Shown here piece by piece: positions 1 through 6,961 of a DNA stretch of 8,384 nt. Position 1 is the first letter of the stretch, and every line of letters begins with the position of its first letter. Both the position numbers and the translations under genes were made by a program. A model generated the notes under the pieces. It did no database searches. It was given only the letters and a program-made list of their open reading frames with translations, and was not told the DNA's origin. The stretch is from Acidobacteria bacterium UBA823 (GTDB lineage: Bacteria > Acidobacteriota > Vicinamibacteria > Vicinamibacterales > UBA823): NCBI GenBank assembly GCA_002296225.1, contig DBHR01000028.1, positions 1 to 8,384 on the forward strand, read 5' to 3'.

Positions 1-1179
1 TGCAAACGACCACCATGGCAACGAGATCGGAAACCCCGAGACGAAATGCACCACGAGCCCGGTGCCGCTGCCCAGCAGCACTCCGAGTACGCCGCCCGTC
101 GAGGTCAAGACCGCCGCCTCCACGAGAAACTGCCATAGAATTTCCCGTCGCCTCGCCCCCAACGCCTTGCGGAGCCCGATTTCGTTCGTCCGCTCAGTCA
201 CCGACATCGTCATGATCGCCATCACGCCAATACCGCCAACGAGTAGCGCAATCGAGGATATGACCACGAGGCTCAAGAAGACCGCCTGCGTTGTCTGCTG
301 CCAAAGGCGCATCATGGCATCCTGCGTCACAAGGTCGAAGTCGTTGGGCTCGTCGAGCCGCAGCCCGTGACGAATTCGCATGACTTCCTCGATCTCACGC
401 AGCGCCAACGCCCGTTGTCCGTCGCGGGGCATCACGGTAATCGTGACATCGCGATGCCGCCCACCGGCTATCCGGAGCGTTGGGACTCCAAACTGAGTCT
501 CGTAGCGGGTATACGGAATGACTGCGAGATCGTCCTGGCCAAGGTTGAAGCCTCCGGGACTTGGACGTGGCCCCAGGACGCCGATTACAGTGTACTGCTG
601 CCCAGCCACGCGCACCTTTTTACCGATCGGATCCGTGAATGGGAACAGCGACTCATACGGCATCTGACCCAACACCACAACGGCGCGACGATGCCGCAGT
701 TCACTCGCCGTAAAGAAGCGCCCCATCTCGATGGGAATAAAACCGACCTGAGCGAATAACTCCGATGCGCCAAGAATCTGCAACCGTTTCGTCTCTTCCC
801 CGCGGTAGGAAACCCTTTCACGACTGTCACTAAGGCCTCCACCCAGCATTGTGTCAGTGAAGCGAACCGAGTCGAGCCGTTCGAGCGCCAGCGCATCATT
901 CGGCGTCAGGTTGGGGCGGCGAATTAAATCAAGAAACTCTTTGCCCGACATGAAGCTCAGCCCGCTGAATTTCGCCACAAAAATGGTATTCGGCCCGAGT
1001 GTCTCAACCATCGCACGGAACGATCGGTCAAATCCGCGGACAAGCGACGTCATCCCCACAATTGCCGTAATACCGATCACAACGCCAACGATTGTCAACG
1101 CAGAGCGCATTTTGTTCGCGCGCAGCGTTCCAAACGCCATCGAGGCGATCTCACTAAACAGCGCAATCCGGAACTTCAC
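1..1179 (-). CDS. MacB/FtsX-type ABC transporter permease, second of pair (3' end cut by window edge)
   Basis: Inner-membrane permease of the MacB/FtsX type, probably working with the adaptor and the permease upstream to move a substrate across the periplasm. 393 codons are open from a GTG to the window edge, and about 35 C-terminal residues should be missing when aligned to its neighbour. Visible parts: an N-terminal membrane segment at about residues 27-48, a large periplasmic domain at about 50-295, a second segment at about 300-325, the cytoplasmic coupling signature TERTNEIGLRKALGARR at 328-344, and a third segment at about 350-378. The fourth segment and final P-x-E-A-L motif lie outside. 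The start is fixed by an AAGGA ribosome site 5 nt upstream. The gene begins one base after the stop of the upstream permease, so translational coupling is likely. No Walker A, Walker B or ABC signature is present, so it is not a full-length MacB with a fused ATPase. The transported substrate cannot be told. Confidence 0.92.
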   Translation of the reverse strand, partial: MKFRIALFSEIASMAFGTLRANKMRSALTIVGVVIGITAIVGMTSLVRGFDRSFRAMVETLGPNTIFVAKFSGLSFMSGKEFLDLIRRPNLTPNDALALERLDSVRFTDTMLGGGLSDSRERVSYRGEETKRLQILGASELFAQVGFIPIEMGRFFTASELRHRRAVVVLGQMPYESLFPFTDPIGKKVRVAGQQYTVIGVLGPRPSPGGFNLGQDDLAVIPYTRYETQFGVPTLRIAGGRHRDVTITVMPRDGQRALALREIEEVMRIRHGLRLDEPNDFDLVTQDAMMRLWQQTTQAVFLSLVVISSIALLVGGIGVMAIMTMSVTERTNEIGLRKALGARRREILWQFLVEAAVLTSTGGVLGVLLGSGTGLVVHFVSGFPISLPWWSFA

Positions 1180-1180
1180 G

Positions 1181-2407
1181 CTATTCCTTTCCGAGCGCCT
1201 CAATCGGGCTCAACCGCGCCGCGCGCATCGCCGGGTACAAGCCAAAGATGAGACCCACCGCGCCAGTCATGCCAACACCAAGAACAATCGACCATCCTTC
1301 CACCGCAGCCGGCACCGGAGTGGTCCGGTCGATCGTCAGCGCCACACCTAGTCCGAGCACAATGCCAACAACCCCACCAACGATCGAAAGCGTTACCGAC
1401 TCGGCCAAGATCTGCCACACGATGTCACGGCGTCGCGCGCCGAGCGCTTTCCGGAGGCCGATCTCACGCGTGCGCTCAGTCACGAGCATCAACATGATGT
1501 TCATGATCACAATGCCCCCGACGACCAGCGACAGCGCAACAACGCCAACTAGAACGGCAAAGATTCCTGAGGTTGCTGACTCCCAGAGCCCCAGGATGGT
1601 GCCAGACGTGAAGAGTCCAAAATTATTGTCCTCGGTGGGTTTGAGCTGACGCTGAATCCGAAGCGCCACAACGGCATCCTCCATCACTCGCTCTATCTCA
1701 CCAGGGTCCTGCGGCTTGACTACGAGCGAGAGACTCCGGCGGATTCCAAAGATCTTTTGGTGGGCACCCAGTGGGATGATCACGAATTCGTCTTGCGACC
1801 GCCCGAAGACTGCTCCCTTCTTTTCACTCACGCCGATGACGCGGAAATGTCGGTCCTCCACCTTAATCGTTTTGTCGAGTGGGTTTTCCCCTTCGAACAA
1901 CCGGTCGGCAACAGCCCAACCCAATACCGCTACCGAGCGTCGCCGGCGAACCTCGGTCGGCGTAATGAGTCGGCCCCACTCAACTCCGTAATTCGAAAAC
2001 CGGATGTAGCCTCCGCTAACCCCCTCGATGCTCGCACGTTCGAGTTCCCGACCACGGTAGGTGACGCGTCCCCGCTGTTCGACCCTGGCCATAACTGCCT
2101 CAGCCGACGCAGAGTACTCCTCGATCGCTGCGGCGTCGGCGAGCGTGATGCGCGGATTGAGCCGACGCGCCCGCTCCGCCTCATCCTCGTCGGTAATAAT
2201 GCCGACCCGTTCAACCATGAAGGCATCCGCGCCCGCCTCCGAGGTGATCGCGTCGCTAACCGCAACGTTCATGCCTTGGATCAGCGTTACGACGGCGATA
2301 ATCGACGTCACCGCAACAATATTGCCGAGGACGGTCAGAAGCGACCGTAGTTTATGCGACCAGATGGACCCTAAAGCGAGCCGGAAGGCTTCTAGGAAAA
2401 ATGGCAT
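1181..2407 (-). CDS. MacB/FtsX-type ABC transporter permease, first of pair
   Basis: Complete 408-residue inner-membrane permease without a fused ATPase. Order of parts: first membrane helix at about 22-45, a large periplasmic domain at about 46-280, a second helix at about 282-308, the coupling signature TERTREIGLRKALGARRR at 310-327, a third helix at about 337-358, a fourth at about 373-393, and the family-typical end YPAMRAARLSPIEAL at 391-405. The length fits stand-alone MacB-type permeases. In the family, these proteins do not form a classical channel but pass ATPase movement to a periplasmic domain and adaptor. The gene lies 50 bp after the adaptor stop and 1 bp before the next permease, indicating one operon. 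The two permeases share the coupling segment strongly but differ in their periplasmic domains, so the pair may form a heterodimer. The ribosome site is weak (GGA about 8 nt upstream of the ATG). Substrate unknown: lipoprotein, peptide, antibiotic and siderophore export are all known for relatives. Confidence 0.93.
   Translation of the reverse strand: MPFFLEAFRLALGSIWSHKLRSLLTVLGNIVAVTSIIAVVTLIQGMNVAVSDAITSEAGADAFMVERVGIITDEDEAERARRLNPRITLADAAAIEEYSASAEAVMARVEQRGRVTYRGRELERASIEGVSGGYIRFSNYGVEWGRLITPTEVRRRRSVAVLGWAVADRLFEGENPLDKTIKVEDRHFRVIGVSEKKGAVFGRSQDEFVIIPLGAHQKIFGIRRSLSLVVKPQDPGEIERVMEDAVVALRIQRQLKPTEDNNFGLFTSGTILGLWESATSGIFAVLVGVVALSLVVGGIVIMNIMLMLVTERTREIGLRKALGARRRDIVWQILAESVTLSIVGGVVGIVLGLGVALTIDRTTPVPAAVEGWSIVLGVGMTGAVGLIFGLYPAMRAARLSPIEALGKE
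1185..1192 (-). promoter_or_regulatory. Ribosome binding site setting the GTG start of the second permease
   Basis: On the minus strand the sequence reads GGAAAGGA, with 5 nt between AGGA and the GTG at 1179. It overlaps the last codons of the upstream permease. No competing ATG nearby gives a full first membrane helix, so this site decides the start. Confidence 0.7.
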
Positions 2408-2457
2408 TGGAGTGAATCCGGGCGACTGCTCCGATCTTGTCTTGCCGGATGCTACTT

Positions 2458-3756
2458 TTACCGCGGCGGACCGTCACCACCGATTCTGAGGCTAAAGCTC
2501 CATCCCTCGTCATCCTCCACGTCCTCTTCGAGAATGACAGCGTCGCCATCCACGAGCTCGCGCACTGCACTGTACGGACCCGTTACAACTTCGTCGCTCT
2601 CCTGCAGACCTGATAGCACTTCGAAATATCGCTCACCTGCAATTCCAACCTGGACCGGCGAAAAGTTCACCACACCATCCCGAAAGACGAACACGCCCTC
2701 TTGCTCCTCCTCCTGCTCGTCGTCGCGGACTGTCAGCGCTTGAATCGGCACCGCGATCGCGCGCGATCGCGTTGCCGTTATGATCGCCGCCGTGCACGAA
2801 AAATCTGGACGCACGCCAGGAATGTCACCATGAATCAGGACCTCAACCTCGAAGTTGGTGCCGCGTTGATCAGCGGAGCCGGCTTGCGCTCCCGTAGTTT
2901 GAATCGCACTTGAAGCGATCTTTGTCACCCTGCCCTCAAACTCCATATCGGGCACCGCATCGATAAGCACTGACGCAATATCATCAAGGTCGACATCGAG
3001 AATATCTGTCTCGTCCACCTCGAGAACAGCAAGGATCACTGACAGGTCGGCAATCGTCATTAAGACAGTGCCCGCATTGTTCATAGTGCCAACAACAACG
3101 GTTTCACCTTGCTCGATGTTGAGGCGCGTGATCACACCAGCCATCGGTGCATCGATTGTGACCTTGCTCAATACATGTCGTGTGCTGCGAAGATTGGCGG
3201 TCTCTTGCTGAAGTCGCTGCTCCTGCGCCTTAACCTCTGTCTCCCGCGCCTTAAGTTCACTTCGGCGAACCTTGACTTCGCTTTCAGCTCGGTCTAGTTC
3301 TTCCTGAGATACGATCTGCTCTCGGTTGAGTTCCTTGGCTCGAACCTCATTGCGAAGCGACAACTCAAGATTCGCGCGTGCCGTCTCCACTGCCACGTGC
3401 GATGCGTTGAGCGACTCCTGCGCGACCCGGAGGCCGGCTTCGCCCATGGCAACGGCACTCTCTGCTGATTCAGGGTCGATGAGCATCAAGAACTGCCCTT
3501 CCTCGACCTCCTCGCCCTCTTCGACGGCAAGGTCAGTAACTCGACCCATTGTGTCAGCGCTGATATTTACCAAACGTTCAGGCTCGAGTTTTCCTGACGC
3601 CTCAACGGTGGCGACTAGATCACGCCGCTCAATTCGCTCAGCCTGCACTACCGGGGTCTCGGAACGTTCCCGATAGCGGGTCCAGGCAAAGAACCCGGCA
3701 ATAGCCACCAAGATGGTTAAAATCAGAGTAATGCTAGTTTTCGCTCGCTTGGTCAT
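2458..3756 (-). CDS. Periplasmic adaptor (membrane fusion protein), MacA/HlyD/AcrA family
   Basis: 432-residue adaptor linking the inner-membrane permeases to an outer-membrane TolC-like duct. Parts in order: a basic N-terminus and a signal-anchor helix at about 8-25; the first half of the lipoyl domain at about 71-96; a long charged coiled-coil hairpin at about 97-190; the second lipoyl half (IDAPMAGVITRLNIEQGE) at 201-218; then beta-barrel and membrane-proximal domains to the end. The hairpin tip carries R139-x3-L143-x6-S150, which matches the R-x3-L-x6-S motif reported for TolC-docking adaptors such as AcrA. Two acidic runs (345-353 and 410-417) are unusual decoration. No lipobox is seen, so anchoring is by the N-terminal helix. 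The ATG at 3756 is preferred because it opens directly into the anchor helix; an in-frame GTG at 3807 would add 17 residues. Neither has a clear ribosome site. No TolC homologue or ATPase is in the window. Confidence 0.92.
   Translation of the reverse strand: MTKRAKTSITLILTILVAIAGFFAWTRYRERSETPVVQAERIERRDLVATVEASGKLEPERLVNISADTMGRVTDLAVEEGEEVEEGQFLMLIDPESAESAVAMGEAGLRVAQESLNASHVAVETARANLELSLRNEVRAKELNREQIVSQEELDRAESEVKVRRSELKARETEVKAQEQRLQQETANLRSTRHVLSKVTIDAPMAGVITRLNIEQGETVVVGTMNNAGTVLMTIADLSVILAVLEVDETDILDVDLDDIASVLIDAVPDMEFEGRVTKIASSAIQTTGAQAGSADQRGTNFEVEVLIHGDIPGVRPDFSCTAAIITATRSRAIAVPIQALTVRDDEQEEEQEGVFVFRDGVVNFSPVQVGIAGERYFEVLSGLQESDEVVTGPYSAVRELVDGDAVILEEDVEDDEGWSFSLRIGGDGPPR
2752..2771. 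repeat. Perfect 20-bp palindrome made of two GCGATCGC octamers, inside the adaptor gene
   Basis: The stretch equals its own reverse complement. It holds GCGATCGC at 2753-2760 and again at 2763-2770, a 10-bp period. It falls in coding sequence for the adaptor near residues 329-335 (T-R-S-R-A-I-A). It may simply reflect codon choice in GC-rich DNA, and no function is assigned. Confidence 0.6.
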
Positions 3757-3774
3757 AGTGTTCAACAGATACGG

Positions 3775-3798
3775 TTTACCGGCATGCAACCTGGTAAA
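3775..3798 (-). repeat. Inverted repeat (small hairpin) in the efflux operon leader
   Basis: TTTACCGG at 3775-3782 pairs with CCTGGTAAA at 3790-3798, giving 8 base pairs with one bulged base around a 7-nt loop. It sits between the possible GTG start (3807) and the preferred ATG start (3756) of the adaptor, about 18 nt upstream of the ATG. If the ATG is used it lies in the 5' leader and could act as an operator or RNA hairpin. It is also compatible with coding sequence if the GTG is used. Confidence 0.4.
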
Positions 3799-3877
3799 AC
3801 TGGACACGCAACGCGATCACACACTTGAGCGGGCCCAACCCTGAAATCATGAATGCGAGACGCGACGCCTCTTCATT

Positions 3878-3883
3878 ATTATA
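3878..3883 (-). promoter_or_regulatory. Candidate -10 box (TATAAT) of the efflux operon
   Basis: A perfect TATAAT on the minus strand, 122 bp upstream of the adaptor ATG. Transcription would start near 3871, leaving a leader of roughly 115 nt to the ATG at 3756 or about 64 nt to the GTG at 3807. No TTGACA-like -35 box is found at 16-19 bp. It faces away from the amidase promoter, so the two promoters are divergent with about 80 bp between their -10 boxes. Confidence 0.5.
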
Positions 3884-3963
3884 CGGACGACGGAGCACAG
3901 TCTCCTATTTACCCTTTTGCCATCCCATGCAGCGCCGCGAACACCGGACGAGTTCGAGTACCC

Positions 3964-3969
3964 TATAAT
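3964..3969 (+). promoter_or_regulatory. Candidate -10 box (TATAAT) of the amidase gene
   Basis: A perfect TATAAT in the context CCCTATAATTT. Transcription would start near 3976 and give a leader of about 39 nt, containing a GGAG ribosome site, before the ATG at 4015. No clear -35 box is seen. Its position downstream of the longer in-frame ATG at 3853 argues that the upstream ATG is not used. Confidence 0.6.
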
Positions 3970-4001
3970 TTCAACGCACGGCCTTCATCTAACGCACCGC
4001 T

Positions 4002-4005
4002 GGAG
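4002..4005 (+). promoter_or_regulatory. Ribosome binding site of the amidase
   Basis: GGAG with 9 nt before the ATG at 4015. Together with the TATAAT at 3964 and the signal peptide that begins at this ATG, it selects 4015 over the in-frame ATG at 3853. Confidence 0.6.
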
Positions 4006-4014
4006 CTTGCCACC

Positions 4015-5664
4015 ATGACCTGTCTTCCCATCTCCGTCTGTCTTTTCCGCTACCAAATCTCGATACCCTTTGGGTTAGGGCTTTTAATTTCGGCTCTGCT
4101 AACCACATTCGGACCGGTCTCCCCTTCATCGGCCCAAACCATCGAAATCACGTCGGCCACGCTCGAGGAGGTAAACCAAGCGTTTGACGAGGGCAGACTA
4201 ACGTCCGAGCATCTCGTTGAACTCTACCTTGCCAGGATTGAGGCGTTCGATAAGGCCGGACCAATGCTCAATGCTGTGATCGCGCTGAATCCAAAGGCTC
4301 TAGATCGTGCTCGTGAGCTTGATACCGAACGTCGAACACAAGGTGCGCGATCGCCACTGCACGGTATCCCGGTCGTGTTAAAGGACAACCTAGACACGGC
4401 CAACATGCCGACGACCGCCGGCTCCACTCTACTAAACGGCTCAATTCCACCAGACGACGCGTTCATCGTCCGAAAGCTGCACAACGCAGGCGCGATCGTA
4501 CTCGCCAAGTTAAACATGAGCGAGTTCGCGTCGGGCGGCGCCCAGAGTTCGCTCGGGGGGCCGATGCGCAACCCCCACAACCTCAACCGGTCCCCAGCGG
4601 GGTCATCGGGCGGCACCGGGATTGCCATCGCCGCGGCCTACGCGCAGGTCGGACTGGGCACCGATACCGGTGGCTCCGTGCGGATGCCCTCGACAGCGAA
4701 CGGCATCGTCGGACTGAAGCCCACGCACGGATTATTGAGCCGGGATGGCATCATTCCGCTGGCCCTCTCTTTCGACATGGCCGGCCCAATGGCTCGCCAC
4801 GTCTACGACGTGGCGGCGATGCTCGGCGTCATGACCGGCGTCGACCCCGCAGACGACGCGACCCAGAAGAGCGAAGGACGTTTCCAGACCGACTACACCA
4901 AGTACCTTGACGCTGGCGCGCTCGATGGCGCTCGCCTCGGCATCGCCCGCGACTTTCTTGGCCAAGATGCCGATGTAGATTGGGTCGTAGAAGCATCGCT
5001 GAAGGCCATGCGGGACGCCGGCGCAACCATCGTTGACGTGAGTCTGCCGGATTGGCTCCTCGAGGTGAACAACGCACTCTACACAACCATTCGTCACCGG
5101 GAGTTTCGGGCACAGATATCCGACTACCTGGAAACTCTCACCTCTGGGTATCCCGATACCCTGGCCGAACTCGTCGAACGGGCGGCACGCATCACGTCAC
5201 CGACCGACGGCGCGCTGCCGAACCCGAGCCGTTGGCGCCTGATGCAGCGCGAAGAGGAGAGCGGCGAACTCTCCGACTACGAATACCAGGCAGTGCACCG
5301 GTATGGGCTGCCGCTCATCCGGACGATCGTCGAGGGCCTAATGGATTCCGAAAATCTTGACGCGATCATGTATCCAACCCAGCCAAGGCGGCCGTCGCGA
5401 CTCGATTCCGACCCGGCGCCCAGCCGCGACGAACCGCGGCCGTCGCCAATCCGCTACGCCAACCTGACCGGGTTCCCAGACCTGGTGATACCGGCTGGTT
5501 TTACCGGCAGCCGTCTACCCGTGGGGCTTTCATTCCTAGGACGAGCGTTTAGCGAACCGCGACTGTTCGCGCTAGGCTATGCGTTTGAGCAGATTATGAA
5601 GGCACGCCGACTGCCAGTCCACACGCCAGCACTACCCCCAGAGACCGACGGCCAGCCGGACTGA
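4015..5664 (+). CDS. Secreted amidase-signature hydrolase (peptide-amidase/GatA-like)
   Basis: 549-residue hydrolase of the amidase signature family, which cleaves C-N amide bonds through a Ser-cisSer-Lys triad. All three are visible: K123 in GIPVVLKDN, the cis-serine S197 in SPAGSSGG, and the nucleophile S221 in GTDTGGSVR. The 24-residue spacing between the serines is the same as in fatty acid amide hydrolase. The C-terminal part has the family pattern GFPDLVIPAGFTGSRLPVG, then an AF/EQ helix near 520-526. Residues 1-41 form a signal peptide: hydrophobic core at about 18-31, likely cleavage near SSAQ (38-41), so it should act in the periplasm or outside. Secreted relatives include the peptide amidase type that removes C-terminal amides; a partner-dependent GatA role is unlikely because of the export signal and the lack of GatB or GatC. 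The open frame extends back to 3853, but promoter, ribosome site and signal peptide favour 4015. The substrate cannot be told; amides of amino acids, peptides or fatty acids are possible. Confidence 0.93.
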   Translation: MTCLPISVCLFRYQISIPFGLGLLISALLTTFGPVSPSSAQTIEITSATLEEVNQAFDEGRLTSEHLVELYLARIEAFDKAGPMLNAVIALNPKALDRARELDTERRTQGARSPLHGIPVVLKDNLDTANMPTTAGSTLLNGSIPPDDAFIVRKLHNAGAIVLAKLNMSEFASGGAQSSLGGPMRNPHNLNRSPAGSSGGTGIAIAAAYAQVGLGTDTGGSVRMPSTANGIVGLKPTHGLLSRDGIIPLALSFDMAGPMARHVYDVAAMLGVMTGVDPADDATQKSEGRFQTDYTKYLDAGALDGARLGIARDFLGQDADVDWVVEASLKAMRDAGATIVDVSLPDWLLEVNNALYTTIRHREFRAQISDYLETLTSGYPDTLAELVERAARITSPTDGALPNPSRWRLMQREEESGELSDYEYQAVHRYGLPLIRTIVEGLMDSENLDAIMYPTQPRRPSRLDSDPAPSRDEPRPSPIRYANLTGFPDLVIPAGFTGSRLPVGLSFLGRAFSEPRLFALGYAFEQIMKARRLPVHTPALPPETDGQPD

Positions 5665-5672
5665 CCACGCCG

Positions 5673-6947
5673 TTACGACTCAAGGCCGAAGAAACTCTCC
5701 AACTTCGGAATATCGCGTGACGCTTCGAGGCGAGCCCGCGGCACAAGCGGGCGGCTCCCCCGCATTAATTCGTATAGCGCGATATGCGCCTCGACAGTCC
5801 GCCGGATGGCCTCCTCGTTGGGTTCCAGTGACCAGACGCCACGCTCGCCGGTGCGGCCGAGCGCGATACCGTCGCTCCGCGGCATCGTTCCAATCTGGTG
5901 AATCCCCCCATCTGCATCTCGCAGCACGCCATTGACGATGTAGCCCACTTCCGGCTGAGGTACAAGGAACGTGAGTTGCCCTTTAACCGGAATCAGCTCC
6001 TGGTCGTTGAAGAGTTCGCGAGAACCGAGGGCCGTGCAGTTGACGATAAGGGACTCCCCGAGCGTCATCAGGTCGTGGGGCCTGTCGAATTTTCGAATGA
6101 CAATCCTGCCGCCGAAAAGAATCACGTCGCGCATTAGCGCATCCAGATAGATCGACGGTTCAATTCGCATACGAACACCGAGGCTGGCATAGGGAGACGG
6201 AAACGGATGCTCCCCTGGCTGAAGGATGCTTCGTCCCGTCTCCAGATGCGACGGCAGTAACCCTTGTGGCTCGGAAAACGCCCCTTCCTCCGCCTGCCGG
6301 GACGGAGTGGTCGTTCGGCGCTGCCGCGGGGCCGCCGACTGCGTCATCCCGTAGCTATCAATCCAACTGATCCCGTAACGGGAACCGGTCATCAATTGAA
6401 GCTGCCGGTAAGAGATCTCCGCCGCGACTCTGAATTGCGCCTCCCAGGCCGGCGTGCGACCAGTGGCGGCAACTAACCCCGAAGTCGGCGTAAACCCAGC
6501 CCACGCCATATTCGATGTGGTATACGGCGGCGTCTTCTCAGTGTAGATCGTGACGTCAAAGCCGCGACGCTGGAGCTGGCGCGACGCTGTCAGACCAACC
6601 GTCCCGCAGCCGAGCACGGCAACGCGGCGGTCCGGGTGTTGGACCGCGAGGTCAGCCGCCAGCGAACCGGTACCCCAAGCCAGTGAATGGCCGGAGCCGC
6701 CGTGCCCATAGTTGTGAATGATCGTCTTGCCGTCGAACTTCTCAGCCTTCACGACGAAACCAGACGGCCGATGGGGCCGCAAGCCAACGGTGGTCCGGAT
6801 GACCCGGTCCCACGAGGCCTTGACGGGGGGAAGCGTGATGCCCTGCACTGTCGGTGCCACCACGCGGGAGGTGCGCGCCGCGCAGCCGCCAAACCCGATG
6901 CCCAAAGCAGCTAGGCTTCCCGTCTTCAGCAGCGTGCGCCTATCCAT
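5673..6947 (-). CDS. Tat-type FAD oxidoreductase of the D-amino-acid oxidase superfamily, circularly permuted
   Basis: 424-residue flavoprotein likely to oxidise an amine or amino acid. The N-terminus MDRRTLLKTG followed by a mildly hydrophobic stretch resembles a twin-arginine signal, and C22 in GFGGC could be a loose lipobox, so a folded, FAD-loaded, membrane-anchored extracytoplasmic enzyme is expected. The order of motifs is unusual. GLRPHRP (55-61) and HNYGHGGSG (78-86) with W91-G92 come first; these normally close a DAO protein. Next comes the FAD-binding GCGTVG (113-118) with E137 at the end of the second strand, TSNMAWAG (144-151), and NCTALGSREL (303-312), which normally forms the middle. 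After the helix near 378-396 the protein ends where a usual DAO would begin its G-x-R-P block. The Arg of G-x-R-P, which binds the substrate carboxylate in D-amino-acid oxidase, is kept (R57); the active-site tyrosines of the mammalian enzyme are not evident. A strong AGGAG 5 nt before the ATG supports the start. Convergent with the amidase, 8 bp apart. Confidence 0.88.
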   Translation of the reverse strand: MDRRTLLKTGSLAALGIGFGGCAARTSRVVAPTVQGITLPPVKASWDRVIRTTVGLRPHRPSGFVVKAEKFDGKTIIHNYGHGGSGHSLAWGTGSLAADLAVQHPDRRVAVLGCGTVGLTASRQLQRRGFDVTIYTEKTPPYTTSNMAWAGFTPTSGLVAATGRTPAWEAQFRVAAEISYRQLQLMTGSRYGISWIDSYGMTQSAAPRQRRTTTPSRQAEEGAFSEPQGLLPSHLETGRSILQPGEHPFPSPYASLGVRMRIEPSIYLDALMRDVILFGGRIVIRKFDRPHDLMTLGESLIVNCTALGSRELFNDQELIPVKGQLTFLVPQPEVGYIVNGVLRDADGGIHQIGTMPRSDGIALGRTGERGVWSLEPNEEAIRRTVEAHIALYELMRGSRPLVPRARLEASRDIPKLESFFGLES

Positions 6948-6952
6948 CCAAT

Positions 6953-6957
6953 CTCCT
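6953..6957 (-). promoter_or_regulatory. Strong ribosome binding site of the flavoprotein
   Basis: AGGAG (within AGAGGAGA) on the minus strand, 5 nt upstream of the ATG at 6947. It is the clearest Shine-Dalgarno site in the window and fixes the start that carries the RR signal. Confidence 0.8.
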
Positions 6958-6961
6958 CTAC

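Noticed and set aside
851..1351. 166-residue plus-strand open frame across the junction of the two permeases
   Set aside because: Antisense shadow of two clear permease genes; no ribosome site or domain.
1757..2350. 197-residue plus-strand open frame opposite the first permease
   Set aside because: Arg/Pro-rich antisense frame with no family features; the minus-strand permease with clear motifs accounts for this DNA.
1..2407. Full-length MacB with fused ATPase
   Set aside because: No Walker A, Walker B or ABC signature in either permease; both begin directly at the first membrane helix.
3853..4014. In-frame upstream extension of the amidase from the ATG at 3853 (54 extra residues)
   Set aside because: It would bury the signal peptide, lies upstream of the TATAAT at 3964, and has no ribosome site; the ATG at 4015 has GGAG and starts the signal peptide.
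5640..5700. Bidirectional terminator between the convergent amidase and flavoprotein genes
   Set aside because: Only 8 bp lie between the stop codons and I found no strong stem followed by a T-run on either strand.
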